DNA of 64,000 nt, from NCBI RefSeq assembly GCF_009362785.1, contig NZ_WHNQ01000030.1, positions 26,712-90,711 of the forward strand, written 5' to 3'. Below are positions 53,782-62,196 of the stretch, piece by piece. A program made the position numbers and the translations under genes. The notes below the pieces were generated by a model, which saw nothing but the letters and a program-made list of their open reading frames with translations, was not told the origin of the DNA and searched no databases. The stretch comes from Paraburkholderia atlantica (lineage in GTDB: Bacteria > Pseudomonadota > Gammaproteobacteria > Burkholderiales > Burkholderiaceae). The number at the start of each line of letters is the position of its first letter. Position 1 is the first letter of the stretch.

Positions 53782-54031
53782 TATTTTCTAAAGAAAATGA
53801 GCCGGTCGCGGATGAGGGTCAGCATAATTCATCGCGTGCACGGCATTTTTTGGCGCTTACTTTCACTGACAATTTTTACTGGGCAATTTCATCGCTAACT
53901 TTCGGTGACTCGGTGGCCGTTCGTCGCAACGGGAAATTTGTGGTTGAAAGGTGCTTCCGGATCGGAAGTTGTTCCCGTGCCAGCGCCAGGCGCAGCGATA
54001 ACCTATAGTCGGATCTTTCAAGGAGGCCATC

Positions 54032-54904
54032 ATGAAATTGGTCGACTGGAACATTCAGTGGGGCTGCGGCGTCGACGGCCGCGTCGACCTCGGCCGGATC
54101 GTGCGTGAAGCCCGCGCGTTATGCGACTTCGACGCGCTGTGTCTGCAGGAAGTCACGCGCGGCTTCAACGAAGAACCGGCGGCAGGCGGACTGAAAGGCG
54201 CGCCATCGTCCGATCAGTTCGCCGAACTTGCCGCTCTGCTGCCGGAAATGACCGTACTCGATGCGATCGGCTCCGATCTTCCCTCGCTGGGCGCGAGCCG
54301 TCATCGGCGGCAGTTCGGCAATGCCATCGTGACCCGCTTACCGGTTCGTCAGGTGCTGCGCCATTCACTGCCGTGGCCCGCCGATCCCGCCAAGCCATCG
54401 ATGCTGCGCGTCGCGCTCGAAGCGGTGCTCGAAACCGACGTCGGTCCGCTTCGTGTCATTAGCACTCACCTCGAGTTTTATTCGGAGAAACAGCGGCTCG
54501 CGCAAGTGGCAAGACTGCGTGAGCTGCATCAGGAAGCGTGCGATCACGCGCGCTCTCCTGCGCCGGGTGAAAAGCCGGACAGCCCGTTTGCCGATACGGC
54601 GCGCCCGCTCAGCGCGGTTGTGTGCGGTGACTTCAACAGCGCATTCGAAGACACCGCGTTTTGCCGGATGCTGGAACCGATCGCCGACGCACCGACGTTC
54701 GTCGATGCGTGGGCCCGCGCGCACCCCGGCGAGCCGCGTGCCGCGACGGTCGGCCTGTACGATCACGAGCAATGGCCCGACGGACCGTTCGCGTGCGATT
54801 TCGTTTTCGTCACGCAAGACCTGGGCACACGCATTGCATCGTGCGAGGTCGATCCGCACAGCCGCTCGTCCGATCATCAGCCGATGTGGCTGGAACTGCG
54901 TTGA
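54032..54904 (+). CDS. Endonuclease/exonuclease/phosphatase-family protein
   Basis: A 290-residue protein. KLVDWNIQWGCGVDGRVDLG opens the fold; catalytic motifs are CLQEVTRGF (Glu metal ligand), VISTHLEFYSEKQRLAQ, VVCGDFNSAFEDT and the final SSDHQPMWLEL with the Asp-His pair. Such enzymes cleave phosphodiesters in DNA, RNA or lipids. A strong AAGGAGG lies six bases before the ATG. No signal peptide is seen. It stands alone on the plus strand with a 250-base upstream region that I could not annotate further. Confidence 0.92.
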   Translation: MKLVDWNIQWGCGVDGRVDLGRIVREARALCDFDALCLQEVTRGFNEEPAAGGLKGAPSSDQFAELAALLPEMTVLDAIGSDLPSLGASRHRRQFGNAIVTRLPVRQVLRHSLPWPADPAKPSMLRVALEAVLETDVGPLRVISTHLEFYSEKQRLAQVARLRELHQEACDHARSPAPGEKPDSPFADTARPLSAVVCGDFNSAFEDTAFCRMLEPIADAPTFVDAWARAHPGEPRAATVGLYDHEQWPDGPFACDFVFVTQDLGTRIASCEVDPHSRSSDHQPMWLELR

Positions 54905-54920
54905 AGGTTCTGCGGGAATG

Positions 54921-54937
54921 CTTAAGGGTCTGTTAAG
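54921..54937 (+). promoter_or_regulatory. PmrA/QseB-like box (two hexamers 11 bases apart)
   Basis: CTTAAG-GGTCT-GTTAAG matches the direct-repeat pattern of PmrA/QseB-type OmpR-family regulators (YTTAAK-N5-YTTAAK). It lies 58 bases before the start of the four-repeat membrane protein gene, with a possible -10 TATGTT at 54961. No two-component genes are present in the window, so the regulator would act in trans. Confidence 0.6.
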
Positions 54938-54994
54938 AGTTGTTCTGCGATGGTTGAGCCTATGTTCAAGCCACGAGAATAGTGAGCACCTCAC

Positions 54995-55780
54995 ATGAAT
55001 AGCAGCCAATCGCAAATTCGCACGCATGCAGTCAGCAAAGTCCCTCAGGTCACGCTGGGCTTCTGGATCATCAAAATCGCCGCCACGACACTTGGTGAAA
55101 CGGGCGGCGATTGGGTAACTATGTCCCTCAAATTGGGCTATCTGATCGGCACCGGGATCTTTGCAGTTATTTTTATTGCGCTGGTCGCCGGGCAGATCAG
55201 GGCGGAGCGGTTCAATGCCACGCTTTATTGGGCGACCATCGTCGCAACGACCACGCTCGGTACCACGCTGGCCGACTTCTTCGATCGATCCGTCGGAATT
55301 GGCTATCCGGGCGGTGTCATGCTTGTCTTCGCGCTTCTGCTTGCGAGCCTGGGCATCTGGTACAAATCGGAAGGTACGGTGGCAGTGCAGAACGTGATCA
55401 CGCCGAGGGCCGAGTGGTTCTATTGGGTGACGATCCTCTTTTCGCAGACACTGGGTACGGCGTTGGGCGATTGGGTGGCGGGATCGGACGAAGGCGGACT
55501 GGGGCTCGGCTATGAGAACGGCGCTTTGATCTTCGGTGCAGGTCTGCTGATCGTCGGTGCGCTCTATTACTGGTCGCGGCTGTCGCGAACCGCCATTTTC
55601 TGGGCGGCGTTCATCCTGACGCGTCCGCTCGGCGCGACCTTGGGGGATCTGCTCGACAAACCCGTTTCTCAAGGTGGGCTCGAGATCAGCCGGCTCTATG
55701 CATCGGTGATTCTGGTTTCGTTCATGGCCCTGTGCGTGGTTTTGTTACCGCAGCGTCCTGCTGGGCGAGCGATGCGGTAG
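54995..55780 (+). CDS. Four-repeat membrane protein, COG4705-like
   Basis: A 261-residue inner-membrane protein with about eight hydrophobic segments. Four internal repeats carry the same core: ATTLGETGGDW (residue about 30), TTTLGTTLADF (about 88), SQTLGTALGDW (about 152) and TRPLGATLGDL (about 210). Each has TLGxTxxD and sits at the same place in a two-helix unit, so the protein probably arose by quadruplication. I recall COG4705 proteins in proteobacteria as uncharacterised membrane-anchored proteins. A PmrA/QseB-like box lies upstream. The conserved Asp and Thr residues suggest ion or metal transport, which is inference. Confidence 0.82.
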   Translation: MNSSQSQIRTHAVSKVPQVTLGFWIIKIAATTLGETGGDWVTMSLKLGYLIGTGIFAVIFIALVAGQIRAERFNATLYWATIVATTTLGTTLADFFDRSVGIGYPGGVMLVFALLLASLGIWYKSEGTVAVQNVITPRAEWFYWVTILFSQTLGTALGDWVAGSDEGGLGLGYENGALIFGAGLLIVGALYYWSRLSRTAIFWAAFILTRPLGATLGDLLDKPVSQGGLEISRLYASVILVSFMALCVVLLPQRPAGRAMR

Positions 55781-55828
55781 TAGAGCGAAGAGCCTCGCCC
55801 GCTAGACATCCCTTCAATCGAGGCCGAC

Positions 55829-56008
55829 ATGAAGAATCCTTGGACCAAGAAGAACCCGTTTCTGAGCATGTGGTTGAGCGGCGCCAATACCGTTGCGAAC
55901 TCAGCGCGGGTACGAACGACCGCGGCGGCCAAGCGCGCGGCCTCCGCATTCTGGAGCGCGGCCCTCACACCACCGAAGCCGAAGAAAAGAAGAAAGTCAC
56001 GCCGCTGA
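55829..56008 (+). CDS. Small basic protein (59 residues), unknown function
   Basis: A 59-residue open frame from ATG 55829 to TGA 56006-56008, with CGAGG upstream. The N-terminal KKNPFLSMWLSGANTVANSA is amphipathic, followed by an Ala-rich helix and a strongly basic tail PKPKKRRKSRR. I recall short proteins with a KKNPF-SxWLSxAN start in Burkholderiaceae, without known function; the family name is not known to me. The basic tail suggests nucleic-acid or membrane association. Located between a membrane protein and a terminator. Confidence 0.65.
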   Translation: MKNPWTKKNPFLSMWLSGANTVANSARVRTTAAAKRAASAFWSAALTPPKPKKRRKSRR

Positions 56009-56085
56009 GTCGAGTCGTCCACAATCGGACGAATCTGCACGCCTCGCGTGCGCGATCGCACACAGCGCGTATCCAAAAGGCAAAA

Positions 56086-56119
56086 AAGAAGGGAGCGCCA
56101 AAGTTGGCGCTCCCTTCTT
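56086..56119 (-). terminator. Rho-independent terminator after the secreted glycosidase gene
   Basis: A perfect 16-base stem (AAGAAGGGAGCGCCAA and its complement) with a two-base loop. On the minus strand it is followed by a run of T residues, 23 bases after the stop at 56142. It may also stop plus-strand transcripts from 55829, with a weaker T run. Confidence 0.9.
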
Positions 56120-56141
56120 TCATGGGTTACTGCAGGCAGGC

Positions 56142-57485
56142 TTACTGGATCGGAGTCAGATAAGAACCCGACAGGAAGCGTTCCGAACTCGGAATCGTCG
56201 CCGTGTAGGCCTGAATCGCGGCTGCAAGCTGCGGACGAATCAGGTTACGGTTGAAGTCGTAGATCGAATAGCCGTCGCCTTCGCCATTGCTCGGATCGCC
56301 GTTACGCACGACATACCAGAACGCCTTTGCCACCGAACCGTTGTTCATCAGAAGCTTCAGCTGGTTGAATGCGGCCGTTTGTCCGGCGTCCGTACCGTTG
56401 GTGCCATTGTTGGTCTCGGTCAGCCAGATCGGCTTCGCGCCGCTGCTGACGAGGTTCGACACCGTGGTCATGAATGCCTGCACCAGCGTGTTGTACTCGG
56501 CGCTGCCGAAGTACGGGTGAACGTCGACGACGTCGATCGTGGTGTTCAACGGGCTGGAAGCACTCTTCGTGTTGTTGCCCATGGCATTGATGTAGTCGGT
56601 CGCCTGGATCAGCTCATTGCCTGCTGGCGGTTGCCAGCCGTTATTCGGATACGCCGAGTTGTAGAAGTACGAGATGCCCTGAGTATGCAGAACCGTCTTG
56701 TAGCCCGACTGGCTCTTCGTGTTGAGGACCTGCTTGGCTTCCGAATAGAGCGTCTTGCTGCGATTCAGAATGTAGCCGGAAATACCGTTCGGATCGCCGT
56801 ACGACGGGTCCGAAGCGGAGAACGACCAGTTGGTCTCGTTAAACAGTTCGATGTCAGCCGTGAAGGGCAGCACGACGTCCATCAGCGAGCCGAGATACTT
56901 CGTGAACGTCGCGTCGCAGAAGTCGAGTCGCGGCGACGAGCCGCTCGGCGGATTCTGGGTGGCCGAGCATTGGTATGCGCTTGACGGCGCGTACATGCCA
57001 ACCTCGAAAAGAATCTTCATGCCGCGCGTGCGTGCGGCGTTCAGAAGCCCCTTCAAAAAGGCCACTTTATTGGGGTCCAGCGTGCTGCCATCGGCCAGCG
57101 TCATGAAGTCCCACGAAACACCGAGGCGAACCGTACCGACGCCCAATCCGGCAATCAGGTCCAGGTCCTTTGAGCACTCGTTGAGCGCCGTCTGATCCCC
57201 GCTCCAGAGATTGCAGTTCACGTCCATTGCAAAGCGATCGTTTCCGCTTCCGGTGGGCGGCGGCTGCAGCGTGGCAGTGGGGCTCGCGGCGGTGGTGGTC
57301 GGGGTGGATGTGGTGGTGGGGGTGGATGTCGTCGCGGGTGCGGCAGATGTGGTGGCTGCTGCGGTTGTAGATGTAGTGTTGGCGTTGCCCCAATGTGCCC
57401 TCGAGAATGACTTGGAGAACGCAGGCATCGATTGCCCGCACAACAGGGCTAAAACGGTGAATAAGGAGCAGAGTCTGAGTTTCAT
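56142..57485 (-). CDS. Secreted TIM-barrel glycoside hydrolase (GH5/GH39-like)
   Basis: A 447-residue exported protein. MKLRLCSLFTVLALLCGQSM with PAFSKS is a signal peptide. Residues about 36-75 are a Thr/Ala/Ser/Pro linker with repeated TTTSTP units. The catalytic barrel follows: GVGTVRLGVSWDF, ...ADIELFNETNWSF with the acid/base Glu after Asn, VVDVHPYFG, and KPIWLTETNNG with the nucleophile Glu near the C-terminus. This two-Glu layout fits clan GH-A. It most likely cleaves an extracellular polysaccharide, plausibly the exopolysaccharide made nearby. Terminator downstream. Confidence 0.85.
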   Translation of the reverse strand: MKLRLCSLFTVLALLCGQSMPAFSKSFSRAHWGNANTTSTTAAATTSAAPATTSTPTTTSTPTTTAASPTATLQPPPTGSGNDRFAMDVNCNLWSGDQTALNECSKDLDLIAGLGVGTVRLGVSWDFMTLADGSTLDPNKVAFLKGLLNAARTRGMKILFEVGMYAPSSAYQCSATQNPPSGSSPRLDFCDATFTKYLGSLMDVVLPFTADIELFNETNWSFSASDPSYGDPNGISGYILNRSKTLYSEAKQVLNTKSQSGYKTVLHTQGISYFYNSAYPNNGWQPPAGNELIQATDYINAMGNNTKSASSPLNTTIDVVDVHPYFGSAEYNTLVQAFMTTVSNLVSSGAKPIWLTETNNGTNGTDAGQTAAFNQLKLLMNNGSVAKAFWYVVRNGDPSNGEGDGYSIYDFNRNLIRPQLAAAIQAYTATIPSSERFLSGSYLTPIQ

Positions 57486-57532
57486 GGCTTAGCTATAAAT
57501 TGCTACTTACGGGGGATGGTCCGAGAACGTAG

Positions 57533-57585
57533 GCGTTACGTTTGCCGATGACCATCAGTTCATGTGGCGATGGCATACGTAACGC
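57533..57585. repeat. Inverted repeat upstream of the glycosidase gene
   Basis: GCGTTACGTTTGCC (57533-57546) and GGCATACGTAACGC (57572-57585) pair in 13 of 14 positions with a 25-base loop. It lies 48 bases upstream of the glycosidase start and 98 bases downstream of the lipoprotein gene stop. It may be an operator or a weak terminator. Confidence 0.6.
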
Positions 57586-57682
57586 AAACACGTCAACGCG
57601 TGAGTCAACTGTCGCTGACATCACGATTGAAAATGGTCTTGCGAGGGATACGCGGGCTTCGTGTGGATCGTCGCGAAACGGC

Positions 57683-58000
57683 TCAATCGCCTTGTCCCGC
57701 CCGTTGAATCACGGCGCGGTTATAAGGCTGACCGTTCGCCTGAACCGGCGGCGAACCATTGTTGCTGGGCACTACGCCGTTGCTATACGCATCCGTCGCC
57801 GCGTTCGCGACTGGGTTGGCAGAGAGGGAGGAGTTGGCAGTCACGGACTGCGTGCTGCCATCATCGTTTGTTTCACCGCCACAACCTGCAAGGCTTAGAA
57901 TTCCTGCGGTAAATGCAAGCACTGAAACGGTTTTTGCGATCTGAGGAAGTTGATGAAATGACGGTTTTAGTCTTGGAGAGAGTCTGCTGAAAGAGGACAT
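57683..58000 (-). CDS. Putative lipoprotein of unknown function
   Basis: A 105-residue protein. The start at ATG 58000 gives a long positively charged N-terminus, then a hydrophobic core TVSVLAFTAGILSLAGC with lipobox LAGC. The mature part is short, rich in Asn, Ser, Ala and Gly, with a QANGQPYNRAVI segment, and probably disordered. It lies upstream of the secreted glycosidase on the same strand. No family is recognised. Confidence 0.7.
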   Translation of the reverse strand: MSSFSRLSPRLKPSFHQLPQIAKTVSVLAFTAGILSLAGCGGETNDDGSTQSVTANSSLSANPVANAATDAYSNGVVPSNNGSPPVQANGQPYNRAVIQRAGQGD

Positions 58001-59138
58001 CTGTCTATCAAGGCCGATCAAATCTGGCCGCTAAAACGAACAGCGTTCGCGTGATAAGGACGTCGCCACGAAATAATTACGCAACAACACGGAGTACAGC
58101 TAATTAATGATCCGCTTTTGTCAAGGTCGCCCGTTGCCGGACTCGCGTGGTGCATTTAATCGAATTTAATCATCAGATTTAATGCGATGCGCCGAAAACC
58201 CACATTCATCGTTTTAAGGACGATCGGTGATTCGTCGCAAATTGCGAAGTTATACTGATCGAATCAAAATCGACCCCTAGGTTTTCCCTGACTGATCTGA
58301 CGAAACGAATGATACAGAAATGGAACAAAAATTGCCCCGACGGTCGTAACTAAGCGTAACAACGAGATCTGTGCTATGGGAGCCCATCGGTGAGAGAGCC
58401 CGCCTCCCTTCCCACGCTTATCCCAAGGCGTTTTCACGCTCTATTGACGAATTGACCAAACAACATAAGAACCGTTACAAAGTTGTTACTTGGCGCCTAA
58501 AGACAGGGGTCGGATAGTTCTTTCTGCCAATGTCTAGCTATTAGCGGATGGCTGAAAACCTAATTGAATGCGTTAGTATGGTTTTAGAAAGACAGATATC
58601 CGTCGGGGCATTTTTGCCCGCCGCCCGGGCAGCATCAAATAAATCGCGAAATGCGAATTTAACCACGGTTATCGTCGCGAGGGAACCACGGTGCAGTCGC
58701 TCGTCGTTATCGCGAAGAAACTCGAAGCCGGCGGAACACCGGTCGCATATCGACACTCGCTTCGCTGTCTGCCACTCGACGATGAAAACGGGCGCGCATT
58801 CGATTTCGCGACATCTTCTCTGCCACGGCCTTCACTGATTCAGCGGGCGGCTCGAGATCTGCAGATCAACAAAGGCCTTTGCTGCGGCTTTCCAAAAACA
58901 CTCAGTTTCTGAAGCCTCGCGATTATGTGGCCGACCTCACAAAACGGCGCAAGTCGCGGGCCAGACGCTGTCATTTTCCGGAAGGTTCCCTGCTACGCTC
59001 AACAGTGCCGTTGATTCGCCAGCAGAGAGCGAACGCAGCCGTCGAGCGACGCCTGCGCATTTTCGCGCGGGTAACACGCAATAAGAGATGGCGAGGAATG
59101 GTTTTGTAGGCCGTTACACGTTGCGGGAGATCACAGTC
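58001..59138. other. 1.1-kb AT-richer control region between divergent units
   Basis: No convincing gene; short open frames here lack ribosome sites and coding bias. Three ATTTAAT heptamers occur at 58154, 58164 and 58177. The region 58080-58560 is much less GC-rich than surrounding DNA. It should contain promoters for the lipoprotein/glycosidase genes (minus) and the SCO-oxidase operon (plus). Confidence 0.55.
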
Positions 59139-59783
59139 ATGTTTCATCGACACGCGCCGAGTCGCGCGGAGTTGCGCGCTTGCGCGCCGGTCCGAAACCC
59201 GAGGCGCCGCGCGCTGCTGCGTGGCGTATCGGCCGCCGCGTTAGCCGGCATTTCTTTTCCGCTATACGCGCAGCACGCGAGCGTAGGACTCGTCACGCCG
59301 CCCATTCGTCTCGACGACTTCTGGGTGATCGATCAAAGCGGCCAGAAACTGCTGCTAACCGACCTGTTGCATCGGAAAGTGACTGCGTTGCAGACGATTT
59401 ACACAGGATGCAGTTCAGTTTGTCCTTTGCAAGGTGCGCTGTTCAGCACCGTTCAGCAACGGATATCGCAGTTGCAGCACCGCTATCCGATTCAGCTGGT
59501 GTCGATCGGAATCGATCCGCTTTCCGACTCGCCGCCCGCGCTGCACGCATGGCTCAAGCGCTTCCAGGCCGGACCCGAATGGCGGGCGGCCACGCCGACG
59601 TTGCAGGACGTCGACCGAATGCGCACGACGCTTTCGGGCAGCACCTTGCCACTCGGCAACATTGCCGACCACTCGACCCAAATCTACTGCTTCGACGCCA
59701 ACGCAATGTTGCGCTGGCGAAGCGATGACCTACCCCGCGCGGATGAAGTTTGCGAAGTACTGGGCGCATTAGGGCGTGTGTAA
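59139..59783 (+). CDS. SCO1/SenC-family copper chaperone
   Basis: A 214-residue thioredoxin-fold protein. RRRALLRGVSAAALAGI is a signal sequence with a twin-Arg-like start. The mature part has YTGCSSVCPLQGALF with the copper/redox pair C91 and C95, SIGIDPLSDSPPAL, and the third copper ligand H178 in DHSTQIY. SCO proteins insert copper into cuproenzymes. GGGAGA precedes the ATG. Its stop is 17 bases before the galactose oxidase gene; it is therefore the likely copper-loading factor of that enzyme. Confidence 0.92.
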   Translation: MFHRHAPSRAELRACAPVRNPRRRALLRGVSAAALAGISFPLYAQHASVGLVTPPIRLDDFWVIDQSGQKLLLTDLLHRKVTALQTIYTGCSSVCPLQGALFSTVQQRISQLQHRYPIQLVSIGIDPLSDSPPALHAWLKRFQAGPEWRAATPTLQDVDRMRTTLSGSTLPLGNIADHSTQIYCFDANAMLRWRSDDLPRADEVCEVLGALGRV

Positions 59784-59800
59784 TCTACTGGACTGAGGCC

Positions 59801-61759
59801 ATGTCACAAAAACAATCGCTTAGGGTCATTTCGCAGTTATTCGACAGGTGCGTGAAAGCATTGTTGCTGATCGCATTATTGCCGGCGCTTTCAATCTTCT
59901 CCACGCCTGCTGACGCGCAGACGTCCAGCACCCTCACCGTTAACGGCACGACGTTGTGCGCCGATGTGAACGCCGAATCGAAAACGCCCGGTGCCTCGGT
60001 TATCGAGTGGACGTGTAATGGTGGAAATAACCAGCATTGGACACTGACGCAGAACAACGGCCTTTATCAGTTCGTCAACGTCAACAGCAATCTCTGCCTC
60101 GACATCTTCGGTGTAAGCACCGACGCCGGCGCTGGAGCGGACCAGTGGACCTGCAATGGCCAGGCGAATCAAAGCTTCAAACTCATACCGCAAGGCGGCG
60201 GCTTTGCAATCGTCGCGTCGCAGAGCAACTTGTGCCTTGCGGTTGCGAGTCTCACGGCGCAGGGCTCGCAGATCACGCAGCAGCCTTGCAGCGGCGGCCC
60301 GCTGCAGACGTGGCAAATCAGCGGCATGACCGCGAAAACATTGCCGGCGAAGTGGACGACGCCCTATAACCTGTCGATCGTGCCCGCGGCTGCGGCGAAT
60401 CTTCCCGACGGCACCGTGGTAGTGTGGTCTTCTGACCAGAAGCTGGACTTTACGTCTGGCGAAGTGACACCCGGCAACACGTACACCGCGATCTTCAATC
60501 CGACGATCGGCACCAGCAAACAGGTGCTCGTGACGAATACCGGCCACGATATGTTCTGTCCGGGCATCGTCAATCTTCCGGATGGCCGCATTTACGTCAC
60601 CGGCGGCTCGAGCAGCGATGCAACGAGTTTCTACACGCCTTCCACTGGAAAGTGGTCGACAGGTCCTCTAATGAAAATTCCGCGCGGCTACCAGGGTAGC
60701 GCAACGTTGAGCAACGGCAACGTATTCCTGGTGGGCGGTTCGTGGAATGGAGGCGAGGGCGGCAAGACCGGCGAAACCTGGTCGCCAGGTACGGGTTGGC
60801 AGGTCAACAGCGCGATTCTCGCCGACTATATCCTCACGAATGACGCAGCTGGCATTTTCCGCTCCGACAATCACGCTTGGCTGTTTGCAGTGGCAAATGG
60901 GCGTGTTTTCCACGCGGGTCCCAGTGTTGCCATGCACTGGTTCGATACGGCTGGCGCGGGCTCCGTGACGCCTGCCGGTAACCGCGGCAGCGATACCGAC
61001 GCGATGAACGGCAACGCCGTGATGTACGACGTCGGCAAGATCCTGGCGGTTGGCGGTGCGCCGAGCTACGAGCAAGCCAACGCGACGTCGGACGCTACGC
61101 TAATCGACATCAGTAGCGGCACCGCGGTGACGCAAACGCTTACGCCGATGAATTACCGCCGCGCGTTCAACAACAGCGTGGTATTGCCGAACGGCCAGGT
61201 GGTGGTCGTAGGTGGACAGGCGTTCGCGCAACCGTTCTCGGACGACACCGGCGTGCTGGCGCCAGAGTTGTGGGACCCCACCACCAAGACGTTCTCGGTA
61301 CTCCCGCCGCAAGCCGTGCCGCGCAACTATCACAGCATCGCGCTGCTGCTGGCGGACGGCCGCGTACTGAGTGGCGGCGGTGGACTGTGCGGAAGCTGCT
61401 CGACAAACCACACGAACCTCGAAATACTCACGCCGCCCTACCTGCTCAATGCGGACGGCTCGGCGGCGACACGACCGACCCTCACAGCCGCGCCCACCAC
61501 GGCCCAGCTCGGTACATCGATTGCAGTAACGGGCAGCAGTGGCATCACGGCTTTTGCGTTGATGCGCATGTCTTCGTCGACCCACTCGGTCAACAATGAG
61601 CAGCGGCGGGTTCCCGTAACTTTCACGGTAGGGACAGCGGGCGAATATCTGATCAATATTCCTTCCGAGCCGGGTGTCGTCGTGCCTGGCTACTACATGC
61701 TGTTCGGCCTGAACGCGAAGGGCGTGCCGAGCGTTTCTCGCACGGTGCAGATCCAGTGA
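59801..61759 (+). CDS. Galactose-oxidase-like copper radical oxidase (AA5) with N-terminal ricin-type lectin domain
   Basis: A 652-residue secreted protein. After the signal peptide (to about residue 40) a ricin-B-type domain covers residues about 42-175 (QW-type repeats such as ADQWTCNGQANQSF). A kelch-like propeller follows to about 550, then a DUF1929 Ig-like domain. All residues of the galactose oxidase site are found: C253 (DMFCPG) and Y297 (PRGYQGSA) for the thioether cofactor, W315 (GGSWNGG) stacking, Y510-H511 (RNYHSIALLL) and H595 (SSTHSVN). It should oxidise a primary alcohol to an aldehyde, forming H2O2; the lectin domain may target it to a glycan. Middle gene of an SCO-oxidase-cytochrome operon. 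Confidence 0.93.
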   Translation: MSQKQSLRVISQLFDRCVKALLLIALLPALSIFSTPADAQTSSTLTVNGTTLCADVNAESKTPGASVIEWTCNGGNNQHWTLTQNNGLYQFVNVNSNLCLDIFGVSTDAGAGADQWTCNGQANQSFKLIPQGGGFAIVASQSNLCLAVASLTAQGSQITQQPCSGGPLQTWQISGMTAKTLPAKWTTPYNLSIVPAAAANLPDGTVVVWSSDQKLDFTSGEVTPGNTYTAIFNPTIGTSKQVLVTNTGHDMFCPGIVNLPDGRIYVTGGSSSDATSFYTPSTGKWSTGPLMKIPRGYQGSATLSNGNVFLVGGSWNGGEGGKTGETWSPGTGWQVNSAILADYILTNDAAGIFRSDNHAWLFAVANGRVFHAGPSVAMHWFDTAGAGSVTPAGNRGSDTDAMNGNAVMYDVGKILAVGGAPSYEQANATSDATLIDISSGTAVTQTLTPMNYRRAFNNSVVLPNGQVVVVGGQAFAQPFSDDTGVLAPELWDPTTKTFSVLPPQAVPRNYHSIALLLADGRVLSGGGGLCGSCSTNHTNLEILTPPYLLNADGSAATRPTLTAAPTTAQLGTSIAVTGSSGITAFALMRMSSSTHSVNNEQRRVPVTFTVGTAGEYLINIPSEPGVVVPGYYMLFGLNAKGVPSVSRTVQIQ

Positions 61760-62196
61760 TGACATGGCTGCCAGTGCGAACCGCGGCCCGAGTGGCGCTT
61801 ATGCTGGGGTTGGCGAGCATCACGTATGTGGTGCACGCCGCGCCGCTTTGCGAGCCGAGGGATCTTGGGTGTGCGATCTTCAACGGGCAGCATTCGGTCG
61901 CGGCGCAATTGCGCGACGACGATCATCTGCTGCCCGGCTCGACCACTCGTTGCGGCAACTGCCATTCGCAAACCGGCGCGGCCGACGCATTCGCACCGCC
62001 ATTGAGCGCCGGCAACCTGTTTCCTGCGAAGAGTCGAAGGGACGGTCCGGCGAGCAGTTACGATCAGGCAACGTTCTGCAGGGCGCTCAGAGAAGGCATC
62101 GATCCAGCCAACGTGTTGTTGCGCAAAGCCATGCCTCACTACCGGATTTCCGATACCGAGTGTGCGGCGCTCTGGCATTTCGTGACGAGGCCCTAA
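61759..62196 (+). CDS. Monohaem cytochrome c, exported
   Basis: A 145-residue periplasmic protein. A signal peptide (VALMLGLASITYVVHAA) precedes the haem motif CGNCH (C65, C68, H69); the probable axial ligand is M125 (RKAMPHYRI), in a family-typical position near the end. The start ATG overlaps the oxidase stop (TGATG), so translation is coupled. It may carry electrons to or from the oxidase or act in maturation. Third gene of the SCO-oxidase-cytochrome operon. Confidence 0.9.
   Translation: MTWLPVRTAARVALMLGLASITYVVHAAPLCEPRDLGCAIFNGQHSVAAQLRDDDHLLPGSTTRCGNCHSQTGAADAFAPPLSAGNLFPAKSRRDGPASSYDQATFCRALREGIDPANVLLRKAMPHYRISDTECAALWHFVTRP

Noticed and set aside
57290..57380. GGTGGTGG-rich stretch as a separate repeat element
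   Set aside because: It is the reverse complement of the codons for the Thr/Pro/Ala linker of the secreted glycosidase.
58548..59109. Short plus-strand open frames in the 1.1-kb gap
   Set aside because: No ribosome sites, inconsistent codon use and no recognisable motifs.
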